The notes beneath the pieces are model-generated. The model was not told where the DNA came from. It was given only the letters and a program-made list of their open reading frames with translations, and made no database searches. A stretch of 64,000 bases of DNA, from NCBI GenBank assembly GCA_903813345.2, contig CAIIXF020000003.1, positions 1,828,109 to 1,892,108 on the forward strand, in the 5' to 3' direction. Both the position numbers and the translations under genes were made by a program. Below are positions 10,841 through 21,389 of this stretch, in pieces; the first letter of the stretch is position 1, and each line of letters starts with the position of its first letter. The stretch is from Owenia fusiformis. Lineage: Eukaryota > Annelida > Polychaeta > Sabellida > Oweniidae.

Positions 10841-11128
10841 AAAAGGAGGAGATTAGACAACAGAGGGTGGCACTGCAGGAATACCAGCACTCCGCAGCGG
10901 TAAAGCTATTTCAGTTTTCAGGTTGGTCTGCATTTACATTTAAACACTTTGCAGCATGATTTTACCGCATGCAATTATGTGCCAAATATTGATGCCAAGC
11001 CAAGTGACATGGCAACAGTGTACACTGGTATGTGTAGAGCAAGAGAGAGAGCCAAATTGTATGGACAAAACTTTTCAATCCAAACAATGGACCAGCAACT
11101 TTACGCAGTTGGGAAACAAATACAATGG
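10841..11128 (+). pseudogene. Two exons of an unassigned conserved family
   Basis: Exon one, 10841-10899 (acceptor ttccag, donor gtaaag), encodes KEEIRQQRVALQEYQHSAA. Exon two, 10955-11128 (acceptor tttgcag, donor gtacac), starts in matching phase and encodes HDFTACNYVPNIDAKPSDMA, then VYTGMCRARERAKLYGQ and a segment ending DQQLYAVGKQIQW. The pattern YT.M.RA.E.A...GQ..S..T.DQ.LY....QI.W is one I associate with long, multicopy, uncharacterised invertebrate proteins that look transposon-linked. The function is unknown. The exons lack any disabling change, but no flanking exons were found. Confidence 0.45.
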
Positions 11129-11336
11129 GTACACTAGTTAAATAGCACCCAAAGACCCCTTAGAAAAAAATGTAAAAAATATCCTAAAAATACCCCCAAA
11201 ACATAATAACCAGAAATTTTAAAAACAAAAAAAATATTTCACAAATTTTTTTTTGAAAATAATTATATGGATGCAGATTTAACAATACAAATTTTTACCT
11301 TAGTGTGTTGAGGAACATTAAACCGTTGATAAATAA
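11129..11336. other. Low-complexity A-rich stretch
   Basis: A-rich sequence with no gene; it leads into the hairpin at 11339. Confidence 0.4.
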
Positions 11337-11338
11337 GG

Positions 11339-11475
11339 GTTATGTACTGGGAGGTTTTGGATAAGGGATTATCCCAAGGGAAATATGTGTATCTCCCGAG
11401 GGACCGCAGGGACCTAGGAAGATACACATATTCCCCGCGGGATAAGCCCTGTATCCAAAACCAACCGTACATAAC
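11339..11475. repeat. 137-bp inverted-repeat MITE
   Basis: The arms begin GTTATGTAC and end GTACATAAC. Inside, GGTTTTGGATA pairs with TATCCAAAACC, GGGATTATCCC-type sequence pairs with CGGGATAAGCCC, and AATATGTGTATCT pairs with AGATACACATATT. It can form one long imperfect hairpin. No clear target duplication was seen. Confidence 0.7.
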
Positions 11476-12110
11476 AGATGTATTTCATACTTACTGAGGT
11501 TCTAGGTACATCATACCTTCCAAAATTCCAAAACATACTTAAGGTATGCATTTTCTATTCTTAAAGCTTGCAGGATTTTCAAAAAAATTAAAGAAAATAA
11601 ATTGAAAAAAAATTTAAAAAAAACGTTCAATGAACTCTTAGATGTAATAGATTTGGAGACCCCTGGACAATTTTATCATCTTAGTGAATTAAACAATACA
11701 TAAAACAATTTAAATCACGCTTAACTATTTGGGTGCCAAAATGCCGATTTTGCTGATTGTGAAAGGTGTAACCAAAGTGCCAGGATCGGCATAAAATCAG
11801 CATTTTAATAGTGAATATTATTCAAGTTGAAAATCCACGAAAATGAACAAATAAAAGTTATGATTCCACTTCACATGCATTTCTGTTTACTTATGCGTAT
11901 GACACCTGGCACCATATGGTATAAAATGTGGACAAGCTCAGGTAATCGGTACTATATATATACCCCTATAAACAACATAATTGATTGAGATAAAATGAGA
12001 TGTTATGCTAATATAAACTCATTCATATTGAAAAAATATAACTGTTTACGATACAATATCTACGAGTATGCCGCGTCATATATATTTTCATGTTGTATGC
12101 TAGTAATCCG
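11476..12110. other. AT-rich intergenic stretch
   Basis: A/T-runs and no open frame of interest. Confidence 0.4.
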
Positions 12111-12504
12111 AAAGGACGATTCTCGGTTTGGAGAACAAAGTTCATCAATCTAAATGAGCATTATCCCTGCTTCAGACAAAATTGATTTTTTTACATGATA
12201 AAGATTTGAATGTCCTCTTTTGAATAGTTATAATTTAATTTGGGTAATATTTCTAGATTTTTCGCCAAAAAATATTAGCGCAGTACACTGATGAACTTCT
12301 TTCCCCAAATCGAGACTTGTATTTTATTGAATCGGTCTAATTGAGCATTATCCCTGCTTCAGACCAATTTGTTATTTTACATCTTCTAGATTTAAATGTC
12401 CTCTTTTGAATATTCATAGTTTAATTTGGCTAATATTTCTATATTTTTCATGAAAAAAAATTATTAGCCTGGGAGACTGTTCTCCAAACCAAGAATCGTC
12501 CTTT
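12111..12504. mobile_element. 394-bp MITE with internal direct repeats
   Basis: The termini AAAGGACGATTCTCGGTTTG and the complement of CCAAGAATCGTCCTTT form inverted repeats about 30 bp long with one or two mismatches. Inside, a block of about 100 bp (GAGCATTATCCCTGCTTCAG, ATGTCCTCTTTTGAATA, TTTAATTTGG) is present twice in direct orientation. No coding capacity. Confidence 0.75.
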
Positions 12505-12529
12505 ACACCAAATGTAACAACAAAAAAGA

Positions 12530-12897
12530 AAAATGGATGATTTACAGACGTCTTCACAAGAAACAATGATTTCTGATTTTTGTCTGAACCTGAATTCCCA
12601 GTTTTATTGGAGAAGTCTATACTTGATGATTTTGTGGGTGTAAGATCCTGGCTGCCTTTTGATCTCATTGACCAAGAAGATGACTGGCTTACCTTCGTAA
12701 TTAACAGCATGTATATTGTTATAGGAAGGAGAAAAAGAAACTGGATGCGTATATGTGGTCGATGTTATACACTGCAAAGAACTGTGTTTCTTTCGAAGAT
12801 AGGGGAGGTGACTCCATAACAGCCAAGAATGTAACACATGATGATTTTCTCAAAATTGAAGACAGAACAAAAGCTCATCATAAAGAGGCTGATAAAG
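12530..12897 (+). other. Exon-like fragments, unassigned
   Basis: A frame at 12580-12700 (MSEPEFPVLLEKSILDDFVG then VRSWLPFDLIDQEDDWL) and an exon-like block at 12725-12897 (acceptor gttatag, donor gtaagt, encoding KLDAYMWSMLYTAKNCVSFE and then DRGGDSITAKNV) look coding. I do not recognise either. Confidence 0.4.
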
Positions 12898-13215
12898 TAA
12901 GTACAATAATATTCTGATTATTGATTGAAAAAGCTGATATGAGAAAATTATGCAACTTGTTTTGTCCAAAAGTATTTAAGTATAGTATTTTTGATATCAC
13001 AAAATTTATAGATGCCTACCAATCCCTTCCATGTTTGTGGGATACACGAGAGAAATCGTATAGGAACAGGAATCTTAAGGATATTGCAGAGAAATCGCTT
13101 CTGCAAAACTTTTTCTTTGCCTAGTTAGTAAATGACGTTGAATCAACATATTATCGCCTGTATTATTTTATTTATTTATTTTTTTATGGCACGTATCCTT
13201 GTATTGTCGTCTTTT

Positions 13216-13354
13216 AGTAAACCTGGTTACTGGCCAATGGTAACTCCAGGAAACTCGGATATTTCATGCATTATATTTTTTATATTTTTTCAAATTTTCT
13301 TTCAAAGTTTCCGGACAAAACAGGAGCTACCATTGACCTGTGTCCAGGTTTACT
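13216..13354. repeat. 139-bp inverted-repeat MITE
   Basis: The ends read AGTAAACCTGG and CCAGGTTTACT. The internal arms CAATGGTAACTCC and the complement GGAGCTACCATTG also pair, as do CCGGACAAAACAGG-side sequences. Flanking T- and A-runs hide any target duplication. Confidence 0.7.
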
Positions 13355-13438
13355 AAAAATAGAAAATGAAATGATACTTTCTGAAAAGCAAAGAAATACT
13401 CATATTCTTTCATACATTATGTTGTACCAGAAAATAAC

Positions 13439-13789
13439 ATGTGCATATATGGCAATTTTTCGCAAAATGTTACTTTCCAGCTGTACCTCAATAATTCGTC
13501 AGTGGAACTGGGACCTAAGAAATGCAGCTATAAAATTGATGGCACCTCTTTTCAACTCACCGCAGAAATTTGGACATACAAACAAGTTTTTGCTAACTTA
13601 AAGATATCAGTACTGGGATATGGAACTCAAGGACTTGTCCTGGTCAGAGATGACATTGCTGTCAAAAAACTAAGCCCAGTTGAAGTAACTTTGACTCGGA
13701 CCTCGTTTCCTGTGGAATCCAAAAGTTTCTCAAGAATGAAATGGAGGAGAACATTTAATTACAACAATCAGCAGTTCTATGATGTATAA
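13439..13789 (+). CDS. Open frame holding the second copy of the duplicated exon
   Basis: An intact frame of about 116 codons contains TYKQVFANLKISVLGYGTQG followed by LVLVRDDIAVKKLSP. The block 13531-13729 is the better-preserved partner of 7641-7844. A likely acceptor (cttccag) precedes it at 13481. The GYGTQG..LVR...AVKKL pattern loosely recalls a kinase glycine loop plus VAIK lysine, but the length and surroundings do not support a kinase call. Treat it as an unknown exon, possibly of a multicopy element. Confidence 0.4.
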   Translation: MCIYGNFSQNVTFQLYLNNSSVELGPKKCSYKIDGTSFQLTAEIWTYKQVFANLKISVLGYGTQGLVLVRDDIAVKKLSPVEVTLTRTSFPVESKSFSRMKWRRTFNYNNQQFYDV

Positions 13790-14465
13790 TGAACTCTATT
13801 TCAATAAAAAAATTACCTTATAAGAGTGACTTTTAGGCGAAAATATTCATAAATCTGCACACATAAACAAGAGTCCTAATTCATCCTCGTATGTATAAGA
13901 ATAAGCTATACTTACATATAAAATAAATCTATGTTTGTATGCATAATATGATGGTACATGGTGATAAAAATTTGGTCCCAAATGAATCTCTTGGTAAGGG
14001 GACATTTATGGATTGAGTTGAATGTGAGTTAAGGGCATGTTAATTAATTATCTTTGTGGTATCTTTTCACAAAAAAAGGTGTTCTAAAAGAAGTCAAATG
14101 GTAAAGGGAACACCTTTTTCCTCAGGTAACATTGAAAATTGAGCTTGGTACTTTGTGGTTAATTCACTTTGTAGGTGCAACATCAGTGGCAAAGTATATT
14201 ATCAAAGACACTGAAGGGGGAGAGAAAGAAGACTAGAAAGGGGCAAATTCATTGGTCACCATACCAATAACCAACACAATTAAAAAGGGATATCTTAATG
14301 ATGTTGGTGGAGCCTGGCATTTGAACAGTCAACAAATGACATGTTCCACTAACAACATGTGCCATGCTAGACAAGGCAATAACATGAGTTATTTCACCAC
14401 CTGCACTTTTTACAGATACCAACTGAATTCTTCAGACTTAGGATATATTTACTATTTCCTTCCAG
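13790..14465. other. Non-coding stretch with a small hairpin
   Basis: The only structure is an inverted repeat AAAAAGGTGTTC ... GAACACCTTTTT at about 14075-14118. Confidence 0.4.
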
Positions 14466-14773
14466 GTGTACATGTGGGAATTGCCAGTCTATGGACCGTC
14501 CAGAGGAGAATGTGTCCTGTAACAGCTTCCCTGAGGTGATGGGCCTAAATCATCAAGCTATGCTCCTTGGGGAGTTTTTTTGCAGTTCCAATATGTATTA
14601 CTCTGAACCCTGGGTTCCACGGGCTATGCATCAATAGACTGGAACTTATTAATGCATGGAGGACATTCAAGAAGCAGTATCCCCATGGCTTCGGAGGTGA
14701 ATCTTCCAGGAAGATGAGGCACATTGCCTATAGGCAACTTGCTCTGGCAGCATGGGAGATTCTTGGGCAAAAG
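14466..14773 (+). pseudogene. P2X7-type cytosolic (Cys-rich) domain, two exons
   Basis: Exon one, 14466-14535 (acceptor ttccag, donor gtgatg), encodes CTCGNCQSMDRPEENVSCNS. Exon two, 14586-14773 (acceptor tttgcag, donor gttagc), encodes PICITLNPGFHGLCINRLEL, then INAWRTFKK and MRHIAYRQLALAAWEILGQK. This is the order of the C-terminal ballast domain of P2X7 receptors: WC.CG.C, CIT..P.F...C, then R..AYRQ...W. The domain is known to bind zinc and occurs in many invertebrate proteins without a P2X channel. The last part (IPSCV..IR..FP) is missing here but present in a separate fragment at 31.5-31.8 kb. No channel segment is visible. Confidence 0.7.
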
Positions 14774-14865
14774 GTTAGCCCTATCCTCAACCAGAGGCAT
14801 TTGAGAAACTGTTTCAGTTTGTAGGGTTTCAGGAAGCAGAATAATAAACATGAATTAATAGAGCA

Positions 14866-15102
14866 TTGGGCATTTGTTTCTTTATCTTTTGGTACTGTAA
14901 ACCTTATTTGAAGAAGTTACCGAAAGAAATTAAGATTACTGTATATATTTTTTTTCAAGGATATAATCTGCCTAGGAGGAAACCATCTCTTGAAAGCCAT
15001 GCGACAGCTCCACCAGGAGTTAAGAAATTCAAAGATGATATAGCCACAAGATACATGAAACATTGTAAAGTAAATCAAAACATTTCAGACGAGGAACAAT
15101 AA
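14866..15102 (+). other. Short unassigned frame
   Basis: After a poly-T/AAG junction near 14956 the frame gives GYNLPRRKPSLESHATAPPG then VKKFKDDIATRYMKHCK and a stop at 15100. It is unrecognised, possibly the last exon of the neighbouring gene. Confidence 0.3.
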
Positions 15103-15163
15103 ATGTCCTTGGCTTTTCCTTCTTTTACCAACATGCGGGCCCAACTATGCACATTAAAAACAG

Positions 15164-15502
15164 TTGAATTTTCGACCTGAATCATGGATTGAGAGTGTCA
15201 TACTGCTCCATTTTTTCTTCAAACTTGTTCCATTCGGTGCAAAGTGAAACGAAAATGTTTTTCTGTCAGCACATCGCTTTATTTGCAGTCCCTAATTTTA
15301 GCGGCGTATGGATCCCCAGCTGTGATAAGATATTTCCACAGCTTGTGATGCAAACCACACTAAAACGAGGGATGTGGTATAATAGAATAATGTACCAACA
15401 GACAGGCATTTTTGTTTTGTTTTGCTTTAAATGGAACACATTTGACGAAAAACGGAGCAATATGAAACTCACAATTGTTATCGGGTAGGTCGAAAATTCA
15501 AA
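15164..15502. mobile_element. 339-bp palindromic MITE
   Basis: The termini TTGAATTTTCGACCT and its complement at 15487-15501 open arms that pair for about 110 bp (CATA(C/T)TGCTCC, GTTCCATT, AAAATG...CTGTC segments). The unit is non-coding. Confidence 0.78.
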
Positions 15503-15639
15503 TTACCTTTTCAAGCTTCATAGTTGATAATAGAGACAAATGTGCTGTCATTTGACATGGCATGTGAATAAATATCTTTATAAAGCCCGAAATTATTAAA
15601 GATCCACAAAAATACTTACATTGAAAAGATTTATTAATT

Positions 15640-15950
15640 ATATCGGCAGAATACCAAAAATATACCATATATACCAATATGCAACGGAGTGAAATAAGGA
15701 AACAAAGATTAAAATCCATGCCCCAAGTTGACAGGGCCTTAAATGATGTGTCAGCGCTGAGGCAGCATGCTACAGGAGCGCTGCGGCAGCAGGCTGCCGA
15801 AGCCAGTAAATTTGTGTAAGGGACACTAGATGAGACCATACCACTAAATCAGACAAAACCAAAGAAGAAACCGCTGAAAAGAGGACGAAGGAAACCTAAA
15901 TTCTGTCATAAGAAAAGGAAATATTCAAGGTACAAACCATGTTGTTCTAC
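15640..15950 (+). other. Basic exon-like segment
   Basis: The frame gives MPQVDRALNDVSALRQHATG then ALRQQAAEASKFV, a stop, then KPKKKPLKRGRRKPKFCHKK to a possible donor gtacaa at 15930. It is coiled-coil-like and then very basic. It is not assigned, and the stop at 15819 is disabling unless spliced. Confidence 0.3.
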
Positions 15951-16514
15951 CATGTCGATAAATACTTTTTTCTCCATTGTTACTTTATCATTTTAAAAAT
16001 TAATCAATGGAATCCCTTCATTTCTTATTTTAAGTTAAGTTCAGTATACGGGTCAGTTATATAGGTACATGTAACATAGTAAAAACATATTAAAGACTTC
16101 ATGTTTTAGACCATGTGAAGGAAGCCAACAAGAAGTATTTCTTCAAATCAAAAGACAACTCTCAGTAAAATGTACAGGATGAGAAATTAATGCTTCTTAG
16201 TCTTATTTGCTGAAGAGAAGGTTACTGGTTAGAAGGTGCGCAAACTGCCTGCATATTAAAAAATGGAAGACGGGGAGGACACAACTCCAGTACCACAACA
16301 CAACAAGTACTACCTATAATCTAATTGTCCTAATCTAATCTAATCTTTGAAATTCTAGGTCCTATGTAGGTTTTATAAATAAGGCTTCTAATCAACTGAA
16401 AAACTCATTTTTCTGCAATTGACAGGTTGGAGGTTGAGTTTCAAGATACAACAGTTTTATATACAACCATTCTTCCAAGAGTCACCAACGAGAAGACAGT
16501 TTCGGAAGGGACGT

Positions 16515-17275
16515 GCAATTTTTAATAAATAATTCCTTTTACCATAGCAACCAATTGTTACACATCAATGAGACTTGTCATAGTGGTAGGGAATTATTAG
16601 TAGATGGTTACCTGTCAATATCAAGATGATTGGCTGTACATTCTCGGAATTATAGATGGCTTACATTGTACCCCCCTTAAAATCATACCAATGGGATATA
16701 AATCTGCATACCATTGTAACCAGTAAACCAACAGTGAAGAAACTTTCCATGATAGTCAAACATAATGATGTGAATGATACCTGTTAATTTCAGGACAAAT
16801 GGTCATTTATTTTCTTCAAAAATTTGAACACAAATAAAGAATTCTTTGAAAGAGTGCCACATCCCCTTTCTAATTTTATTTGCATTGCCATATAATCATC
16901 AGCAATAGATTCAACTATGCGGACAAGATAAAACAGCAGTTGATTTAATATTATCAAACATACTCTGAATAAGTTTTCTAAAATGTTTTCATGGTGATTC
17001 CTCCCAATTTCATGAAAATAATATGTGTTTTGTCTCATTGGGTGTCTTACATTTTGACGAAAATGTGTACTTTTTTACATATGATCCCCGTTACCATAGC
17101 AACCAGCTGATCAACTTTGCTGAAACTTGTCATAATTGTAGGACATGATAAGTAGATGATTGCCCATAAATATCAAGATGATTGGTTATATTCTAGGAAT
17201 TATATATAGCTTTCCTAGTACCCCCCTTTTAATTACACCAGGGGGGTATAAATCTGCATATTTCCAAAGGCTGAA
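16515..17275 (+). repeat. Direct repeat of ~180 bp, two copies
   Basis: The block with CCATAGCAACCA, ACTTGTCATA, TATCAAGATGATTGG, GGAATTATA and GTACCCCCCTT followed by GTATAAATCTGCATA occurs at about 16535-16705 and 17090-17265. The copies are diverged and non-coding. Confidence 0.7.
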
Positions 17276-17420
17276 AAACTAGACACCAGTGGTTTCAGAA
17301 TCAATGTAGAACAACAAACCACAAATAATCTACATGAAGGGAAATTTGCCATTTTTCAAAACCACTTTTACACCACGCTCATCCAGTAATGGTTCCATGA
17401 TTTAGGGAACATCATTTTGC

Positions 17421-17960
17421 TTGCCATCATGTCCACTGTTTAATAAATACAAATGTCCAGTGAAACAGCGACCAGGAGTAGGCTACCACATGTTAAAATT
17501 AATGCGTGAAAACGCACACATTAAAAGGACACATCACCAGGGTGATGTTGTTATTTATGAAATGAAAATACAGGAAGACATGACTCTACATAACTGTAAG
17601 GACAACATGGAAATCATTGGACTAATTGATATGGGGGATACCAGCGATGCATTGCGAAACATTGTATCAGAGAAATATGAATTGATAGCTGCATATATAA
17701 TCCAATTCATGTTCATTTCATATGATGGTTTTCGTTTCCCAATTGCATATTTATCTTCAAAAACAGCATCTGCACCAGAAATATGGTGTCTGTTTTGGGA
17801 CGTCCATTACGCTTTAATGGACTTCCAATTTGAGGTTGACTATGTCAGTTCCGATTGAGCAGCCCCAAACAGAAGTTTCTTTAAAACTCACATGAATTTG
17901 TCAGAGAAGGCACCAAGACAATGTGTTGTCATGAATCATTTCACAAAAAACACAAGTTCT
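17421..17960 (+). pseudogene. P-element/THAP9-like transposase remnant
   Basis: The frame 17421-17858 encodes VVIYEMKIQEDMTLHNCKDN, IIGLIDMGD, then FRFPIAYLSSKTASA and EIWCLFWD, and after a TGA continues with AAPNRSFFKTH. This is the order seen in P-type transposases: D/E-M.I...L, GF.D.G, H.L.F......FP.AYF......Q....FW..V, SDGAS.NR.F. The first acidic residue of the expected DEM is replaced by YEM, and a stop sits where SDGASPNR is expected, so it is inactive. There is no N-terminal THAP domain and the C-terminal half is missing. Confidence 0.62.
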
Positions 17961-18490
17961 AATGATGGAATTTTCTCATGTTATCAAACCTGTTCGTAAC
18001 TGCATTGAGAAATCATCCGCTGCTGGAAAAAAAAACTGGAAATCAATCATGCTTTTTCAATCAAAAAATGTTTTGACAATCGGTTTCTATTTTCAACCTA
18101 AAAGTCCATAACAACAGTTAGATCCTCAAAGCTGACACTTAGCTTTCAAATGGTGTATTGAAACCTTAGTGCAGAGGTGGTCATTTATATCACGCTAGTT
18201 TGCGCTACTATATGTATGAATACTAAAGAACCTTAATAGAAAATGTAAAAGCTGAGGTGTTGCACCATCATTTGTGAGAATTTATTTATCTACATTTATC
18301 TTCTAATTTGTTCCCTAAAGTGCTGTTACATTGTAATAATCAATCTAATGGTCATGAAATATTGTAGGCTGGTAGGAAATTGAATGATGTTACACATGTA
18401 CCAAATATCAGGGAGTATTTTGCTAAATTGACAAAAATACTGTACATATGAACAGTTTGACATACAGCTTCAATAACATAATATTCTCTG
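17960..18490. other. Non-coding stretch
   Basis: AT-rich and without recognisable features. Confidence 0.4.
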
Positions 18491-18498
18491 TTCTTTCA

Positions 18499-18660
18499 GA
18501 TATGTTCTGGGGTATGCCCTGACAGAAAGTCTTATGACCCCAATCACTAATCCACTATCGAAAGAAGATGTGCGTTTCAATAGGAGGCACAAGTGCACTA
18601 GAGTAACCATTGAACAATGTAATGGTGTCCTCAGAATAGGTGTACGTGTCTGCACAATAG
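18499..18660 (+). pseudogene. PIF/Harbinger (HARBI1-like) transposase fragment
   Basis: The frame gives RYVLGYALTESLMTPITNPL then SKEDVRFNRRHKCTRVTIEQ and CNGVLRIG. This matches the C-terminal DDE part of HARBI1-type transposases (GY.L...L.TPI..P.......N..H...R..IE...G.LK), where the E of IEQ corresponds to the third catalytic acidic residue. Only about 50 codons remain, starting right after TTTCAG, so it may be one exon of a decayed copy. Confidence 0.5.
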
Positions 18661-18669
18661 GTGTAGGTG

Positions 18670-19620
18670 TCTGTTAACAGTGAAAAAACAGGATACATTA
18701 TTAATGAAAATAATCCATTTGTACTAAGATATCACAAAAAATGGAAAGAATCACTATTACTGCCAATTTTGGATACTGGAACTCCCAAGGAATGCCACAA
18801 CATAATTTTGTCTAACATTAAAATATACTGTTTAGTGTTACCCTGTCTGCCTGGTATGCATTTATATTGACTGACACGTGACCTCATTTCTACATTTCTA
18901 TTATAGTGCGCCCTCTTTAGGCAGTGAGCGCTTTGCTTACCAGTGTAATAAAAGGGGTACGTAGATTATGCTACGAATTGAAGCCAATATCGTCGCTTTA
19001 TGATTTTAAAAAGTTTGAATATTGCTTAAATAATCATATACAATCAATAAATTGTCTATAGACTCCCTATCTATTGAGAAATCATTGATTGTGTGGCGAT
19101 TGTTTTGTGTGACAAGGCTCGACCCAGATAAGGCAGTGCAAAGAGATATCAAAACTCTTGACAGGCTCTGTACACGCGAGGTCTTTGCACCTCTTGACAC
19201 CGAGATTGTGATACATTCAACAGTTGCACAGTTGCAAGAAAGATAAGAAAACAGAAGATTTACTCATAGAAGAAGCAATGGCAAATTTTGAGGAGGACAG
19301 GTTTTTCAATTGTGCAAGATCAGTAATCTCTTATATAGTGAGCAAAAAATCACAAAGACCAATCTGATTTGCTCCTGATTTTCAAACATATTAAGTTAGG
19401 TGTGACAGTGTGAAAATATGGAAGAAGGTAACCAGCTTATGTAGGGAGAACTTCTGACAAGCATTTAACACTTGAAGCAATTGATCAGTTTTAGGAACTC
19501 TATTCAAATTACAAAGGGAAAGAAACTATTAAATTTATGGTAGGCCTCTTCCCTTGTTCGGAGCTTATGCAGGAAGAGCCTCTGAATTTTTGTGTATTCT
19601 TTAATGGAGTCATCTTATTT
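18670..19620. other. Largely non-coding stretch
   Basis: A short frame at 19052-19246 (ending VIHSTVAQLQER) is open but unassigned. The rest shows nothing recognisable. Confidence 0.3.
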
Positions 19621-19639
19621 TACCAGTTAGTATTCATCA

Positions 19640-20408
19640 GTTAGTACTGCTTGGGAGGAGGCCATTTACAGGGACAGAAGAATTCAAGACTTTGTCACTG
19701 TTGCGAAAACCTACGGATACAGCCTACTAACAAATGTCCCATATGATGGAAATTGCTTTTCCATAGTATAAACACCTAGCCACCCTATAAAGATGAAGCA
19801 AACGGATTAAGGAAAGCCATTGCAGATATATGTAGATGTGAAGTAAGTCTTAATTTTTAGTTTTAATTTTGTGAATTTGCCGATATGCAAAAATGTTGAT
19901 TCATGCCTTCCCCTTTTTTTTCAGAAACTGTTTCACATCTTAGGAAATTCATGATATTATCACTAGTCAGGAATAAAATATTTCAATATCCCTTCAATGT
20001 AATTAGCAAGCTAAACAAAATATATTGCAAATACTGCTGGAAAAGTGACGATATGATAAAGAGATTAGCATTAGATGGTTTTATCAGCTGCAATTTGACA
20101 AACAATAAAAAATATTACATCGAATTGGTCATTTTTTATCATTGAAAAAAAGTTGTTTGCAGGAACTCTCAGCTCAGCTGGAAAGTACACTGATTCCAGA
20201 CCTCATTGCCAGTTTAGAGGCAGATGGCTTTTCCAGGGACGTTGAAGATTCCAGAGTATTTCAACTCACTTCAGAATTTAGAAGTACAACAGTAACTATA
20301 CTGGCAGTGAGAAAGGAGTTCATTCCAAATCATCCTGTACATGGTGAAACGCAGAGAGAAGTGCTTGTGGGACATTTAGAAGAGCACCATTATGTCACTA
20401 TTAAAAAG
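19640..20408 (+). pseudogene. OTU-type cysteine protease domain, two exons
   Basis: Exon one (about 19640-19840, donor gtaagt) encodes TYGYSLLTNVPYDGNCFSI: the DGNC motif holds the catalytic Asp and Cys of OTU deubiquitinases. A TAA and a frame change follow immediately, then a frame with LRKAIADICRCE, the usual LRKAI helix. Exon two, 20163-20408 (acceptor ttgcag, donor gtatat), encodes ELSAQLESTLIPDLIASLEA, TSEFRSTTVTILAV and VGHLEEHHYVTIKK, where HHY carries the catalytic His. OTU enzymes cleave ubiquitin chains. Key residues are visible, but the stop and frameshift after DGNC make this copy non-functional unless sequencing error is involved. Confidence 0.62.
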
Positions 20409-20886
20409 GTATATGTTGCCTTGAACATTTCTGGTATGTTTCAGTTTGATTTTTGAAAATTCATTATTTTCCAGAATTGACAGATGAATTAAAGGTGCTC
20501 AGTTTGGATTTTTAAAAGCATGTCAAAAGAAATTTTTCATCTCAACCCAAGATACCTACAAATTGTCAAAACATTGACATTGGCATAGATAGACTAAATA
20601 GGCCAAGATAAAAACTATTAAAAATTTAGAAGCGGAATTACTGACAGAGCAAAATGAGCAGGTTGAAAGTAAAATAAAAAAAAACAACTTAAGCAAACCA
20701 AAATCATTGAAGAAACTACCAGCACATGTTTCCTTATGTCTACCAATTAATGGTTTTTACGGGTCCGTTTTCCTGACTTAAAACTCGGGCTCACCTTATT
20801 AGCTTCTAGATGAACCAGTGAGTTGTTTTAATTAATGAAAGATGGTTGATGATCTAAACAACTGAATTATTGTTTTCTAATTGCAG

Positions 20887-21011
20887 ACCAGGAATATGCA
20901 AAGGCATGAAAGAGAACTGATACTCTCCCTTTCGATTAAAGGTAGCAGTAGCATCAAGCAATGCATGGATTCCTTTTTTCAAGAGGAATTGCTAGAAGAA
21001 GAGAACTATGT
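20887..21011 (+). pseudogene. USP fingers-region exon
   Basis: Acceptor ttgcag and donor gtgagt bound an exon encoding TRNMQRHERELILSLSIKG, then SSSIKQCMDSFFQEELLEEE and NYV. USP deubiquitinases have LSL.I.....SL..CL..FF..E.L.....Y.C in this place, directly after the C-x-x-C that ends the exon at 9659-9790. The splice phases of both the OTU exon and that distant USP exon would fit (phase 0). So either an OTU-USP fusion or a reshuffled USP copy is possible. Confidence 0.45.
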
Positions 21012-21206
21012 GTGAGTAATCATTCATAAAATGATGTAAATAATTAAAATAAGTGATAACTGGATTGGTTTCGTTCTGTAAAAGGTTTGCCATTGTGGAA
21101 CCACGAAGTTTGAATATGACGTAAACAATGGTTTGGATTTCTATATAAGTTTGCTGCAATTTTCTTGAAGAATCGTGGTTACATTTCTTTACGTTGCATT
21201 CCAGCC

Positions 21207-21366
21207 CCATCAAAGAGGTCACCAGCCCCGAAAAGTTCAAGGAGATCACCAGCCCTGACAAATTCAAGGAGATCACCAGCCCCAAAAAAATTCAAGGAGA
21301 TCACCAGCCCCGACAAATTCAATGAGATCACCAACCTCGAAAAGTTTGAGGAAATTACCAGCCCAG
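21207..21366 (+). repeat. ~30-bp minisatellite (ATCACCAGCCC unit)
   Basis: Five or six copies of AAATTCAAGGAGATCACCAG plus CCCCGAC, each 27-33 bp. The + frame stays open and would encode Ser/Pro/Lys-rich repeats to a stop at 21384, so it could be coding, but nothing ties it to a gene. Confidence 0.75.
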
Positions 21367-21389
21367 AACCAGATCACTTGAAGTAGTAA

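Noticed and set aside
13439-13789. Protein kinase N-lobe (GYGTQG and AVKKL)
   Set aside because: The spacing is loosely right but no HRD, DFG or other kinase motif follows; the segment is a short duplicated exon.
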